This document shows, one piece after another, positions 1 through 11,873 of a stretch of DNA of 64,000 bases. The translations under genes were made by a program, and so were the position numbers. Source of the stretch: Edaphosphingomonas laterariae (GTDB lineage Bacteria; Pseudomonadota; Alphaproteobacteria; Sphingomonadales; Sphingomonadaceae); NCBI RefSeq assembly GCF_900188165.1, contig NZ_FZOS01000014.1:29321-93320 (forward strand). Reading direction: 5' to 3'. The number at the start of each line of letters is the position of its first letter. Positions within the stretch are counted from its first letter, which is position 1. The notes below the pieces were generated by a model. It saw nothing but the letters and a program-made list of their open reading frames with translations. It did no database searches and was not told the DNA's origin.

Positions 1-268
1 TGGCGTGGAAATAATCAAGCCGGCCATAGGTATCGAGGCAGGTCTTCACCATCGCCTGCACCGATGCCGGATCGCAGATATCGAGCGCGAAGCCCGTCGC
101 CTTGCCACCGGCATCGCGAATGCGCTGCGCCGTCGCTTCCGCCCACTCACCCTGAATGTCGCCGATCACCACGGCCGCGCCTTCTTCGGCCAGGCGAGTC
201 GCCGTTGCCGCACCGATGCCGCGTCCACCGCCGGCGATCACGCCAGCCTTGCCGTTCAAACCACGCAT
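1..268 (-). CDS. SDR family oxidoreductase (N-terminal fragment, runs off the window)
   Basis: The first 89 residues of a short-chain dehydrogenase/reductase; the gene continues past the left edge. The Rossmann glycine motif GGGRGIG is at residues 13-19. An aspartate in the VIGDIQ strand suggests NAD(H) rather than NADP(H) use, by family knowledge. The start is the ATG at 266-268. It lies beside a TetR gene and a palindromic site at 315-328 that recurs in front of the MFS gene, so it probably belongs to the same catabolic cassette as the MFS transporter and aldehyde dehydrogenase. The substrate is unknown and the catalytic Ser-Tyr-Lys region is outside the window. Confidence 0.85.
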   Translation of the reverse strand, partial: MRGLNGKAGVIAGGGRGIGAATATRLAEEGAAVVIGDIQGEWAEATAQRIRDAGGKATGFALDICDPASVQAMVKTCLDTYGRLDYFHA

Positions 269-314
269 ATCCAGGCCCTCCTCTCGGTCGGCCGGTACGG
301 CCGCCCTTTATTAC

Positions 315-328
315 TGGACCATGGTCTA
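315..328. promoter_or_regulatory. Putative TetR operator upstream of the SDR gene
   Basis: TGGACCATGGTCTA contains the perfect 10-bp palindrome GACCATGGTC (317-326). A second half-site-like GGTCTAA follows at 341-347. A 12-of-14 match, TGGACGATGGTATA, lies at 973-986 in front of the MFS gene. Both sites flank the tetR gene at 349-948, which suggests its product binds both. This is inference from sequence only. Confidence 0.55.
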
Positions 329-348
329 TATTTTTATCACGGTCTAAT

Positions 349-948
349 TCAAGCGCGGTGACGCAGCATCGCGGCGATCCAGCACGCCGCCTCGCCCAGC
401 CGTTCCTGCAAGGGATAATTTTCGTCGAGCCGCCAGTTGTGGACCATGCCGACGAAGATGCCCGTCATCATTTCCGCAACGACATGGCGGTCATGCGCCT
501 GCGCCGGCGTCGGCTCAACTTCGGTATCGAGCAAGCGCTCGAACGCCGCCGTCAGCCGTTCGATCCGGCCGAGCACGCCCGTCTCGTTCCACCCCATTTC
601 CGAATAACCGACAACGGGACGCAGCTTCACCGCCTCGCGCTCCATCGCCGCGCCGGTTTCCACAAAGGCGCGCCGGATGCGTTCGGCCACATCGCCCGTT
701 GCCGACCAATAGCTGCTGATGCGCGAATAGAAGCGCTCCTGCATCTCCGTGACGAGGAGGTCGAGTATCTCGCCCTTGCCGGTGAAATAATTGAACAGCG
801 TCGCGCGGGACACTTCGGCCGCCGCCGCGATCCCTTCCATCGTGGTGCCGTGGACGCCATCGCGCGCAAAGCCGATGCGGGCAGCGTCGAGAATGGCGGC
901 GCGGGTGCGGATCTTGTTCAGTTCGCGACGGGACATGGCTTGGGACAT
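349..948 (-). CDS. TetR/AcrR family transcriptional regulator
   Basis: A 199-residue TetR-type repressor. The N-terminal helix-turn-helix occupies about residues 10-55, with the typical ILDAAR, GTTMEGIAAAA and SRATLFNYF segments, followed by an all-helical ligand-binding domain of normal length. The ATG at 946-948 was chosen because a GGTGG sequence precedes it and upstream codons in this frame look non-coding; an ATG 12 nt further in (934-936) is also possible. It is divergent from the MFS gene at 1069 and points toward the SDR fragment. Likely local repressor of the flanking catabolic genes through the sites at 315 and 973. Confidence 0.88.
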   Translation of the reverse strand: MSQAMSRRELNKIRTRAAILDAARIGFARDGVHGTTMEGIAAAAEVSRATLFNYFTGKGEILDLLVTEMQERFYSRISSYWSATGDVAERIRRAFVETGAAMEREAVKLRPVVGYSEMGWNETGVLGRIERLTAAFERLLDTEVEPTPAQAHDRHVVAEMMTGIFVGMVHNWRLDENYPLQERLGEAACWIAAMLRHRA

Positions 949-972
949 GCGACCACCGATAAGGCCTAGACT

Positions 973-986
973 TGGACGATGGTATA
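973..986. promoter_or_regulatory. Putative TetR operator / promoter of the MFS-ALDH operon
   Basis: TGGACGATGGTATA matches the palindromic site at 315-328 at 12 of 14 positions and lies in the divergent tetR/MFS intergenic region. The site runs into TATAAAAT (983-990), a plausible -10 element for the MFS gene, so bound repressor would block the promoter. Inference. Confidence 0.5.
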
Positions 987-1068
987 AAATTATGCTCGCT
1001 GCAAACAGAGCGATTGGCACGCGGCGATAACAGCCTCGGCCGGGCGTACAACACATGATTGGAGAGAG

Positions 1069-2376
1069 ATGGCCATGGCCTCACAGGGCGCATCGCCCGC
1101 GGCCCGGGATGCGCGCGCGTCCGGGCGAGTCGGCAGTGCATGGTATGCGCTTGCCGTCCTGCTGATCATCTACGGCTTCAACTATGCCGATCGCTACCTG
1201 ATCGCCGGCCTGGCCGAACCGATCCGTCACGATCTGGGGCTGGACGATGCCTTTATCGGCCTGCTGATGGGGCCGGCCTTCGCATTGCTCTATTCGATCG
1301 CGGCGGTGCCGATCGCATGGCTGGCCGATCGCTACAGCCGCATCACCATCCTGTCGGTGGGGTGCCTGGTCTGGAGCCTGTTCACCTTCCTGTCCGGCCT
1401 GGCCAATGACGGATGGACGCTGGCGGCGATGCGGGTCGGCGTCGGCATTGGCGAGGCGGCGTTCGTGGCGCCGGCTTATTCCGTGCTCGCAGACCGCTTC
1501 GCGCCCGAACGCCGTGGCCTCGCCTTCGCGATCCTCGGCCTTGGCATCTATCTCGGCCAGATGGGTGGCTATGTCGTCGGCCCGGCGATCGCCGCGCATG
1601 GCGATTGGCGCGATGCATTCTTCTGGGTCGGCGGGATCGGCGGGGCGATCGGCCTGATCGCCTGGATGACCGTTACGGAACCGAAACGCGGCGTCCACGC
1701 CGATCGCACGCAAGCCCAGCCGGTCGAGCGGCCGGCCTTGTGGACGACCTTCCTCACCCTGTGGAGGCGCCGGGTCTATCGCCAGATGAATATCGGGCTT
1801 GTCCTCGGCACCTTCTCCGGCACGGCGTTCGGCATGTGGGCGCCCAGCCTGCTCGTCCGTCGATTCGATGTGCCGCTCGCCGAAGCCACCGGCCTGTTCG
1901 GCACGGCCTTCGGCCTGTCGGCGATCGTGGGCATGATCGGTTTCGGCGCGGTCAGCGATCGCCTCGTTCGCCGCGATGGGCGCTGGCCGCTGCGCATGGC
2001 CGCCATCGCCCTCACCATCGCCACATTGTCGATCACCGGCGCGACGCTCGCCCCCAGCCTGACCGTCGTGACGCTGCTCGCCATTCCCAGCGGCCTGCTG
2101 GGTGGTGGTTGGGCCGTCGGCGTGATGACGCCGTTGCAACAGGTGCTGGACGATCGCATCCGCGCCACCGGCACCGCATTGTTCACGCTGGTGAACATGC
2201 TGTTCGGTATGCTCACGGCCCCCTATGTCGTAGGACAATTGAGCGATCCGCTCGGCGGCGAGGCGCAGGGCCTGCAAACGGCCTTGCTGATCGTCATCAT
2301 GGCCGGATTCCCGGGTGCATTGCTGCTGTGGCGCGCCGCGGACGAATTGGTGCGGTTCAAGCGCACGGGAGAATGA
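1069..2376 (+). CDS. MFS transporter (spinster-like)
   Basis: A 435-residue inner-membrane transporter with about 12 hydrophobic helices. The first helix begins near residue 25 and carries the NYADRYLI segment common in spinster-type MFS proteins of sphingomonads. The loop 2-3 motif is present as WLADRYSR, and the second half has a related SDRLVRRDGR loop. A GGAGAGAG Shine-Dalgarno sequence sits directly before the ATG at 1069; a second ATG at 1075 is also well spaced. The stop is followed by a single base and then the aldehyde dehydrogenase start, so the two are co-translated. It probably imports the substrate of this cassette. Confidence 0.88.
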   Translation: MAMASQGASPAARDARASGRVGSAWYALAVLLIIYGFNYADRYLIAGLAEPIRHDLGLDDAFIGLLMGPAFALLYSIAAVPIAWLADRYSRITILSVGCLVWSLFTFLSGLANDGWTLAAMRVGVGIGEAAFVAPAYSVLADRFAPERRGLAFAILGLGIYLGQMGGYVVGPAIAAHGDWRDAFFWVGGIGGAIGLIAWMTVTEPKRGVHADRTQAQPVERPALWTTFLTLWRRRVYRQMNIGLVLGTFSGTAFGMWAPSLLVRRFDVPLAEATGLFGTAFGLSAIVGMIGFGAVSDRLVRRDGRWPLRMAAIALTIATLSITGATLAPSLTVVTLLAIPSGLLGGGWAVGVMTPLQQVLDDRIRATGTALFTLVNMLFGMLTAPYVVGQLSDPLGGEAQGLQTALLIVIMAGFPGALLLWRAADELVRFKRTGE

Positions 2377-2377
2377 G

Positions 2378-3817
2378 ATGACCGAAACGATCCGGCTGGC
2401 CCATCATGTCGGCGGCCGCGCCGTCGATGGCGCGATGACGTTCAGCCAGGCGAGCCCGTCCAACCCCGATGATCTTGTCGTCGAAGGGCCCGAAGCCGAT
2501 GCCGCGCTGGTGGCGGAGGCGGTCGCGAACGCCCGCTCGGCGGTCGACGCGCTCGATCAGGTGGGTATCGAGGCCCGCGCCGACGCGCTTTCCCGCATCG
2601 GGCGGACGCTGCTCGCCAATGCCGATCGCCTTGCCCTGCTGGCGACCCGCGAAACGGGCAAGACCATCAACGACGCCAAAGGTGAAGTCGTCCGCGCCGC
2701 GCGCACCTTCGATTTCTTCGCGGGCGAAGCCCTGCGCAATATCGGCGAGCGTTTCGCATCGACACGGCCGGGCGCCATGGTCGAGGTGGATTATGCGCCG
2801 GTCGGCGTGGTCGCCGCGATCACGCCGTGGAACTTCCCGTTCGCCATCCCGGCGTGGAAGATCGCGCCGGCCATCGCCTTCGGCAATGCCGTGGTGTGGA
2901 AGCCGTCCGAAATCGCCTCCGCCTCCGCCGATGCCTTCCGCGCTATCCTGGCCGAAGCCGGCCTGCCGGTCGGCACCGTCGAAATGCTGCTCGGCGCCGG
3001 TGGCGCGGGCGCGGCGCTGACGGGCGCTGATGGTGTGGACGCGATCAGCTTCACCGGCTCCGTCGCCACCGGCAATCGTGTCGTGCGCGCGGCCGCGGAG
3101 AAAGGCGTTCGCGCCCAGATGGAAATGGGCGGCGTCAACGGCCTCATCATCCTCGATGATGCCAATCTCGACGTCGCGGTCGATTGCGCGATCAACGGCG
3201 CCTATTTCAACGCCGGGCAACGCTGCACCGCCACGTCGCGCATCATCATCACCGATGGCATCGCCGATCGCTTCATCGCCGCCTTCATCGAACGCGCAAA
3301 AGCGTTGAAGATCGGCGATCCGCGCGATCCGCAGACGCAGATCGGGTCGCTCGCGGCCTTCAAGCAGAAAACGCTGATCGCATCGCAGGTGGAACAGGCG
3401 GAAGCGGCCGGGTTCAAGCCGCTGATCGGCGGCAGCGCCGATGCCCGCCCCCACGCCTTTTTCGCGCCCACCCTGTTCGACAACGCCGCCCCTGCCTCGC
3501 TGCTCGGTCAGGAGGAGATATTCGGCCCGGTCGCCGGAATCTTCCGCGTCCGCGATTTCGAGGAAGCGATGACTGTCCTCAACAACAATCGCTACGGCCT
3601 TTCGTCGTCGATCTGCACGCGATCGCTGGTCCATGCCGAACAGTTCAAGCGCCGCGCCCGCACCGGCATGCGGATGGTGAACATGCCGACGGCCGGTGCC
3701 GACTATCACGCCCCGTTCGGCGGGGTCGGCATCTCCAGCTTCGGCCCGCGCGAACAGGGCCGCGCCGCCCGCACCTTCTACACGACGCTTCACACCACCT
3801 ATCAACTGGCGGTCTGA
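2378..3817 (+). CDS. NAD(P)-dependent aldehyde dehydrogenase
   Basis: A 479-residue aldehyde dehydrogenase superfamily enzyme oxidising an aldehyde to the acid. Landmarks are TPWNFPFAIPAWK, the cofactor loop FTGSVATG, general-base Glu249 in MEMGGVNG, nucleophile Cys283 in GQRCTA and EEIFGPV near the C-terminus. The usual ELGGK/N motif is changed to EMGGVN, a conservative variation. The start at 2378 overlaps the end region of the MFS gene (stop 2374-2376), indicating translational coupling. It may oxidise an aldehyde produced by the neighbouring SDR. The physiological substrate cannot be read from the sequence. Confidence 0.93.
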   Translation: MTETIRLAHHVGGRAVDGAMTFSQASPSNPDDLVVEGPEADAALVAEAVANARSAVDALDQVGIEARADALSRIGRTLLANADRLALLATRETGKTINDAKGEVVRAARTFDFFAGEALRNIGERFASTRPGAMVEVDYAPVGVVAAITPWNFPFAIPAWKIAPAIAFGNAVVWKPSEIASASADAFRAILAEAGLPVGTVEMLLGAGGAGAALTGADGVDAISFTGSVATGNRVVRAAAEKGVRAQMEMGGVNGLIILDDANLDVAVDCAINGAYFNAGQRCTATSRIIITDGIADRFIAAFIERAKALKIGDPRDPQTQIGSLAAFKQKTLIASQVEQAEAAGFKPLIGGSADARPHAFFAPTLFDNAAPASLLGQEEIFGPVAGIFRVRDFEEAMTVLNNNRYGLSSSICTRSLVHAEQFKRRARTGMRMVNMPTAGADYHAPFGGVGISSFGPREQGRAARTFYTTLHTTYQLAV

Positions 3818-3820
3818 TAC

Positions 3821-3860
3821 GAAAAAGGGGCGCCGGCAGCCGCCGACGCCCCCTTTTTGC
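3821..3860. terminator. Bidirectional rho-independent terminator
   Basis: AAAAAGGGGCG and CGCCCCCTTTTT arms flank a short GC-rich loop, giving A-tracts and T-tracts on both sides. It lies between the convergent aldehyde dehydrogenase and lpd genes and can serve both. Confidence 0.85.
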
Positions 3861-3876
3861 TATTTCGGAAGGCCGA

Positions 3877-5277
<1,401 letters not shown>

Positions 5278-5355
5278 GGGAAAACTTCCTTCCACGCCAC
5301 GCCGGCACCAACAGACCGGCACCTCGTATCACAGAGTACATCCCTGAAACACGAG

Positions 5356-5375
5356 GCCCCGGCTTTCGCCGGGGC
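5356..5375. repeat. Intercistronic hairpin between sucB and lpd
   Basis: GCCCCGGC and GCCGGGGC form a perfect 8-bp stem around a TTTC (GAAA on the coding strand) tetraloop. There is no T-tract, so it looks more like an mRNA-stabilising or REP-like element inside the operon than a terminator. Confidence 0.6.
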
Positions 5376-5387
5376 AACGGTTTGAAC

Positions 5388-6638
5388 TTAGAGGTCGATC
5401 AGCAGGCGGGTCGGATCCTCGATCGCTTCCTTGATGCGAACGAGGAAGGTGACGGCTTCACGGCCATCGACCAGACGGTGATCGTAGCTGAGCGCGAGAT
5501 ACATCATCGGGCGCGCGACGATCTGGCCGTCGCGGACCACCGGGCGCTCCTCGATGCGGTGCAGGCCCAGCACGGCCGACTGGCCGAGGTTGATGATCGG
5601 GCTCGACAGAAGCGAGCCGAACACGCCACCGTTCGAGATGGTGAAGGTGCCGCCCTTCATCTCCTCGATCTTCAGCGTGCCATCCTTGGCGCGCTTGCCG
5701 AAATCGGCGATCGTCTTTTCGATGCCCGCGAAGCTCAGCTTGTCGGCATCGCGAACGACTGGAACGACCAGGCCCTGCGGCGCGGACACCGCGACCGAGA
5801 TGTCGGCATAATCGCGATAGACGATCTCGTCGCCTTCGATCGCTGCATTCACCGCCGGCACGTCGCGCAGCGCAAGCACGGCCGCCTTGGCGAAGAAGCT
5901 CATGAAGCCGAGGCGGATGCCGTGCTTCTTCTCGAACAGGTCCTTGTAACGGTTGCGGGCGTCCATCACGGCCGTCATGTCGACGTCGTTATAGGTCGTC
6001 AGCATCGCGGTCGTGTTCTGCGATTCCTTGAGGCGCGACGCGATCGTCTGGCGCAGGCGCGTCATGCGGACGCGTTCTTCCTTGCGCGCACCGGCGGCGA
6101 CAGCGGCAACCGGCGCCCCAGCGGCCGGGGCCGAAACCGCGACCGGCTTCGCCTGACCCTGCGCCTTGGCGGCGGCGAGCACGTCATCCTTGGTCAGGCG
6201 ACCATCCTTGCCGGTGCCACGGATCTTCGACGGATCGAGGCCATGTTCCAGCACGACGCGGCGCACGGCCGGCGACAGCGTCTTGGGATCGTCGTCGCCA
6301 TCCACCGGCGCGGCGGCGGGCTCGGTGGGGGCGGCCGCTTCGGCCTGGCCCACGGCATTGCGATCGGCAACCGCCGGGGTGGCGGCCGACGCGGCGGACG
6401 CACCTTCGTTGACCAGCGCGATCACGGCGCCGACTTCGACCGTGTCGCCTTCGGCCACGGCCTGTTCGCCCATCACGCCATCGACCGGCGAGTTGACCTC
6501 GACGGCGACCTTGTCGGTTTCGAGGCTGGCGATCGGCTCGTCGGCCTTCACTGCCTCACCCGGCGCCTTCAGCCACTGGCCAAGCGTCGCTTCGGTGATC
6601 GATTCGCCCAGCGTGGGCACCTTGACTTCGGTTGCCAT
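5388..6638 (-). CDS. sucB: 2-oxoglutarate dehydrogenase E2, dihydrolipoyl succinyltransferase
   Basis: A 416-residue E2 core subunit that moves the succinyl group to CoA. The N-terminal lipoyl domain (residues 2-77) carries the lipoylated Lys43 in ETDKVAVEV. An Ala/Pro-rich linker leads to the E3-binding domain (about 112-146), then a second linker and the catalytic domain (about 185-416) with His387 and Asp391 in SYDHRLVDG. Length and order are normal for the family. It starts 3 bp after the sucA stop, which implies stoichiometric co-expression of E1 and E2. Confidence 0.97.
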   Translation of the reverse strand: MATEVKVPTLGESITEATLGQWLKAPGEAVKADEPIASLETDKVAVEVNSPVDGVMGEQAVAEGDTVEVGAVIALVNEGASAASAATPAVADRNAVGQAEAAAPTEPAAAPVDGDDDPKTLSPAVRRVVLEHGLDPSKIRGTGKDGRLTKDDVLAAAKAQGQAKPVAVSAPAAGAPVAAVAAGARKEERVRMTRLRQTIASRLKESQNTTAMLTTYNDVDMTAVMDARNRYKDLFEKKHGIRLGFMSFFAKAAVLALRDVPAVNAAIEGDEIVYRDYADISVAVSAPQGLVVPVVRDADKLSFAGIEKTIADFGKRAKDGTLKIEEMKGGTFTISNGGVFGSLLSSPIINLGQSAVLGLHRIEERPVVRDGQIVARPMMYLALSYDHRLVDGREAVTFLVRIKEAIEDPTRLLIDL

Positions 6639-6641
6639 GTC

Positions 6642-9548
6642 TCAGTTCGCCTTCACTTCATGGCCAAGCGCTTCCGCAACGAGCGCCGCCTGCTGTTCCA
6701 CATGCTTGCGTGCGAGGCCGGTGGCCGTCGCGGCAGACGCCTTGCGGCCCGCGTAGATCGCGCGCGCCGGGCCGGTGCCCGCCTCCTTCAGGCATTCCTC
6801 CAGGAGCGGTTCGACGAAGAACCACGACCCATTATTCTTGGGTTCTTCCTGCGCCCACACCACGGTTTCGAGGTTGGGCATCCGCGCCAGCCGCTTGGCG
6901 AGCGGTTCCGCCGGGAACGGGTAGATCTGCTCGATACGGATGATCGTCGTGTTCTTGTCGCCAGCCGCGTCGCGCGCTTCGGCGAGGTCGTAGAACACCT
7001 TGCCCGAACACAGGACGACGCGCTTCACATCCTGATCCGCCGGAGCATTGGGATCCGAAAGGATGCGCTTGAAGTGGCTTTCGCCCATGAACTCGTCGAT
7101 CGTCGACACGGCGGACTTGTGCCGCAGCAGCGACTTCGGCGTCATGATCACCATGGGCTTGCGGAAGTTGCGATGCATCTGCCGGCGCAGCACGTGGAAA
7201 TAATTGGCCGGCGTGGTGATGTTGCACACCTGCATATTATCTTCGGCGCAAAGCTGCAGATAGCGTTCCAGGCGGGCGGACGAATGTTCCGGCCCCTGCC
7301 CTTCATAGCCATGCGGCAGCAGCATGACGAGGCCGTTGGCACGCAGCCACTTGGCTTCGCCGGCGGCGATGAACTGATCGATCATCACCTGCGCGCCGTT
7401 GGCGAAATCGCCGAACTGCGCTTCCCACAGCACCAGCGTGTTGGGGGCCGCAGACGCATAGCCATATTCGAAGCCCAGCACGCCGAACTCGCTGAGCGGG
7501 CTGTCCAGAACCTGGAAGCGCCGGTCGAGCGTCGACAGCGGGATATACTTATGGCCGTCCTTCTGGTCGGTCCACGCCGCATGCCGCTGGCTGAACGTGC
7601 CACGGCCGCAATCCTGCCCCGACAGGCGGACCGGGTGGCCTTCCAGCAGCAGCGAACCGAAGGCCAGCGCCTCGGCGGTCGCCCAGTCGAAGCCCTCGCC
7701 GGTCTCGAACATCGCCTTCTTGGCGTCGAGAATGCGGTTTAGCGTTTTGTGGATGTTGAAATCGGCCGGAACCGTCGTCAGCACATCCTTCAGCTTGTCC
7801 AACTGGTCCGGCTTGATGCCCGTGATGGCCGCACGGCGTTCGGTCATCGCTTCGCGCGGGGCGGCAAAGCCGCTCCAGTCGCCTTCGAACCAGTCGGCCT
7901 TGTTGACCCGGAAGCCCTTGGCCGCGTCGAACTCGCCCTCGAGCATCTTCACGAAGCCGTCGACTTCCTGATCGAACCAGGCCTGATCGATCACGCCTTC
8001 CGCCTTCAGGCGGCCGGCATAGAGGTCCGAGATCGCCGGATGCTTGCGGATCGCATCATACATCAGCGGCTGGGTGAAGCCCGGCTCGTCGCCTTCGTTG
8101 TGGCCGAAGCGGCGATAGCACCACATGTCGATCACCACGTCGCGCTTGAACGCGACGCGAAACTCGGTGGCGAGCTTGCAGGCGAAGGTCACGGCTTCGG
8201 GATCGTCGCCGTTGACGTGGATGATCGGCGCCTGGACCATCTTCGCGATATCCGACGGATAAGGCGAGGAGCGCGCGAATTGCGGGCTGGTGGTGAAGCC
8301 GACCTGGTTGTTGATCACGAAATGGATCGTGCCGCCGGTATTGTATCCGGGCAGGCCCGAAAAGCCGAAGCATTCCATGATGATGCCCTGCCCCGCAAAG
8401 GCGGCGTCGCCATGCAGCAGGATCGGCAGCACCTTGTTGCGTTCAAGGTCATCGAGCTTGGTCTGCTTCGCGCGCGACTTGCCGAGCACGACCGGATCGA
8501 CCGCTTCGAGGTGCGACGGGTTCGGCGCAAGGCTCAGGTGGACGACATTGCCGTCGAACTCACGGTCGGTGGACGTACCAAGGTGGTACTTCACGTCGCC
8601 CGAACCGCCGACATCTTCCGGGTTGGCGGAGCCGCCGGCAAATTCGCTGAAGATCGCCCGGTAGGGCTTTTCCATGACGTTCGCGAGCACGTTCAGGCGG
8701 CCACGATGGGCCATGCCGATCACGACTTCGGTCACGCCGCCCAGGCCACCATATTTGATGACGCTTTCGAGCGCGGGGATCATCGATTCACCGCCATCGA
8801 GGCCGAAACGCTTGGTGCCGACATACTTGCGGCCCAGGAAGCGCTCCCACTGCTCGGCGTGGATCACCTTCGACAGGATCGCCTTCTTGCCGAGATCGGT
8901 GAAGTGGATCTCCTTGTCGCGGCCTTCCATGCGCTCCTGGAGGAAGCGGCGCTCCTCGATGTCGGAGATGTGCATATATTCGAGGCCGACATGCCCGCAG
9001 TAGTTCTTCTGCAGGATGGCGACGATCTCGCGGATCGTCGCGCGTTCCAGGCCCAGCGTGCCGCCGAGATGGATCGGGCGATCGAGGTCCGCCGCGAAGA
9101 AGCCGTGGAATTCCGGCGTCAGATCGGCCGGCAATTCGCGCGTGGCGAGGCCCAGCGGGTCGAGCGCCGCGCCGAGATGGCCGCGCACCCGGTAGGAACG
9201 GATGAGCATGACCGCGCGGATCGAATCCGCCACCGCCTGTGCGATGTCCGCCGTCGACACGGCGGGCTGCGGCGCGGCGGCCGGAGCCGCCTTGCCCGCT
9301 GCCGGCGCCTTGGGAGGCAGCGCCGACTGCGTGGGATCGAAGCCCGCAGTGATCGTGTCGGTTTCGGTCAGCGGCCAGTTCGACCGTGCCCAGGAAGGCT
9401 GGCTGATGGTGTTGGCCAGCCCTTCGAAATACATGCGCCAGCCTGGCTCCACCGATGCCGGATCTGCCTCATAGCGCCGGTACAGCGCCTCCACGAAGGA
9501 AGGGCTGACCCCTTCCAATCCGTCGAAACCCACACCTTCGATACCCAT
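6642..9548 (-). CDS. sucA: 2-oxoglutarate dehydrogenase E1 component
   Basis: A 968-residue thiamine-diphosphate-dependent E1 that decarboxylates 2-oxoglutarate. The N-terminal segment resembles the E2-binding tail of other SucA proteins (GVSPSFVEALYRRYEADP), followed by the TPP-binding region around GMAHRGRLN, GDAAFAGQG and RRFGHNEGDEP. The C-terminal transketolase-type pyrimidine domain contains ERYLQLCAEDNMQV. The ATG at 9546-9548 was preferred over one 30 nt upstream because a GAGGAC ribosome site precedes it by about seven bases. It is followed 3 bp later by sucB. The 170-bp gap to sucD contains an inverted repeat. Confidence 0.97.
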   Translation of the reverse strand: MGIEGVGFDGLEGVSPSFVEALYRRYEADPASVEPGWRMYFEGLANTISQPSWARSNWPLTETDTITAGFDPTQSALPPKAPAAGKAAPAAAPQPAVSTADIAQAVADSIRAVMLIRSYRVRGHLGAALDPLGLATRELPADLTPEFHGFFAADLDRPIHLGGTLGLERATIREIVAILQKNYCGHVGLEYMHISDIEERRFLQERMEGRDKEIHFTDLGKKAILSKVIHAEQWERFLGRKYVGTKRFGLDGGESMIPALESVIKYGGLGGVTEVVIGMAHRGRLNVLANVMEKPYRAIFSEFAGGSANPEDVGGSGDVKYHLGTSTDREFDGNVVHLSLAPNPSHLEAVDPVVLGKSRAKQTKLDDLERNKVLPILLHGDAAFAGQGIIMECFGFSGLPGYNTGGTIHFVINNQVGFTTSPQFARSSPYPSDIAKMVQAPIIHVNGDDPEAVTFACKLATEFRVAFKRDVVIDMWCYRRFGHNEGDEPGFTQPLMYDAIRKHPAISDLYAGRLKAEGVIDQAWFDQEVDGFVKMLEGEFDAAKGFRVNKADWFEGDWSGFAAPREAMTERRAAITGIKPDQLDKLKDVLTTVPADFNIHKTLNRILDAKKAMFETGEGFDWATAEALAFGSLLLEGHPVRLSGQDCGRGTFSQRHAAWTDQKDGHKYIPLSTLDRRFQVLDSPLSEFGVLGFEYGYASAAPNTLVLWEAQFGDFANGAQVMIDQFIAAGEAKWLRANGLVMLLPHGYEGQGPEHSSARLERYLQLCAEDNMQVCNITTPANYFHVLRRQMHRNFRKPMVIMTPKSLLRHKSAVSTIDEFMGESHFKRILSDPNAPADQDVKRVVLCSGKVFYDLAEARDAAGDKNTTIIRIEQIYPFPAEPLAKRLARMPNLETVVWAQEEPKNNGSWFFVEPLLEECLKEAGTGPARAIYAGRKASAATATGLARKHVEQQAALVAEALGHEVKAN

Positions 9549-9635
9549 TTTGCCGTCCTCGCGCGGCAGCCCGCGCATTGGTTGCAGTCGCGACGCCTAA
9601 ACGCCACGGATGATGAACACATCATTTAGGACGGA

Positions 9636-9657
9636 AAACGGTTCGTCCAAACCGTTT
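9636..9657. repeat. Inverted repeat between sucD and sucA
   Basis: AAACGGTT (9636-9643) and AACCGTTT (9650-9657) are perfect 8-bp arms around a 6-nt loop. There is no clear T-tract on the transcribed strand. It could be a weak attenuator, processing site or operator for an internal promoter. Confidence 0.4.
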
Positions 9658-9718
9658 CCCGCCCCCAAAGATTTCGCGAGATGGCCTTCCCCCTCCCCGA
9701 GCAAGGCCATCAGCTTTT

Positions 9719-10603
9719 TCAGCCCTTCAGCACCTCGACGAGCGTGGTGCCGAGTTCCGACGGGCTGGCCGCAACGCGGATGCCCGCAGCTTCCATCGCC
9801 GCGATCTTGTCTTCCGCGCCGCCCTGGCCACCCGAAACGATCGCACCGGCATGGCCCATGCGACGGCCCGGAGGCGCCGTGCGGCCCGCGATGAAGCCGG
9901 CCATCGGCTTCTTGCGGCCACGCTTGGCCTCGTCGATCAGGAACTGGGCGGCTTCCTCTTCGGCCGAGCCGCCGATTTCACCGATCATGATGATCGACTT
10001 GGTTTCATCGTCGGCCAGGAACAGTTCGAGGACGTCGATGAAGTTGGTGCCGTTCACCGGATCGCCGCCGATGCCGACAGCCGTCGTCTGGCCAAGGCCC
10101 GCGTTGGAGGTCTGGAACACGGCTTCATAGGTAAGCGTGCCCGAACGGGAAACAACGCCCACCGAGCCCTTCTTGAAGATCGAGCCCGGCATGATGCCGA
10201 TCTTGCACTCGTTCGGGGTCAGCACGCCCGGGCAGTTCGGGCCGATCAGGCGCGACTTGGAACCCTGCAGCGCGCGCTTCACGCGCACCATGTCCAGCAC
10301 CGGAATGCCTTCGGTGATGCAGACGATCAGCGGCACTTCGGCGTCGATCGCTTCGAGGATCGAATCCGCGGCGAAGGGCGGCGGAACGTAGATCACGCTG
10401 GCATCGGCGCCCGTGGCGTGCACGGCTTCGTGCACGGTGTCGAAGTTCGGCAGGCCGAGGTGGGTGGTGCCACCCTTACCGGGGGTGACGCCCGCAACCA
10501 TCTGCGTGCCATAAGCCAGCGCCTGTTCCGTGTGGAAGCTGCCGGTGTTGCCGGTCATACCCTGGGTAATGACCTTGGTGTTCTTGTTGATGAGGATCGA
10601 CAT
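9719..10603 (-). CDS. sucD: Succinate-CoA ligase, ADP-forming, alpha subunit
   Basis: A 294-residue alpha subunit of succinyl-CoA synthetase, the substrate-level phosphorylation step of the TCA cycle. The start [14 protein letters not shown] and the CoA-binding Rossmann domain are typical. The phosphorylated active-site histidine is His251 in [13 protein letters not shown]. The enzyme needs the beta subunit SucC, which is normally encoded just upstream but is not found anywhere in this window. The gap to mdh is only about 35 bp, so the two genes are probably on one transcript. Confidence 0.96.
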   Translation of the reverse strand: MSILINKNTKVITQGMTGNTGSFHTEQALAYGTQMVAGVTPGKGGTTHLGLPNFDTVHEAVHATGADASVIYVPPPFAADSILEAIDAEVPLIVCITEGIPVLDMVRVKRALQGSKSRLIGPNCPGVLTPNECKIGIMPGSIFKKGSVGVVSRSGTLTYEAVFQTSNAGLGQTTAVGIGGDPVNGTNFIDVLELFLADDETKSIIMIGEIGGSAEEEAAQFLIDEAKRGRKKPMAGFIAGRTAPPGRRMGHAGAIVSGGQGGAEDKIAAMEAAGIRVAASPSELGTTLVEVLKG

Positions 10604-10639
10604 CGGATGTGTTCGCCCTTTGTTGGGGAAGCCGAGAAA

Positions 10640-11830
<1,191 letters not shown>

Positions 11831-11842
11831 CTAACCCCCGGC

Positions 11843-11856
11843 CCGCCGCGCGGCGG
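11843..11856. repeat. GC-rich palindrome after parE
   Basis: CCGCCGCGCGGCGG is a perfect 14-bp palindrome 17 bp beyond the parE stop codon. It may stall transcription, but it has no T-tract, so a terminator role is unproven. Confidence 0.3.
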
Positions 11857-11873
11857 CGCAGCAAAGGCCGCCT

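Noticed and set aside
5382..7742. A 786-codon open frame on the plus strand
   Set aside because: Antisense of sucA and sucB with low-complexity Arg/His/Gly composition and no recognisable domain.
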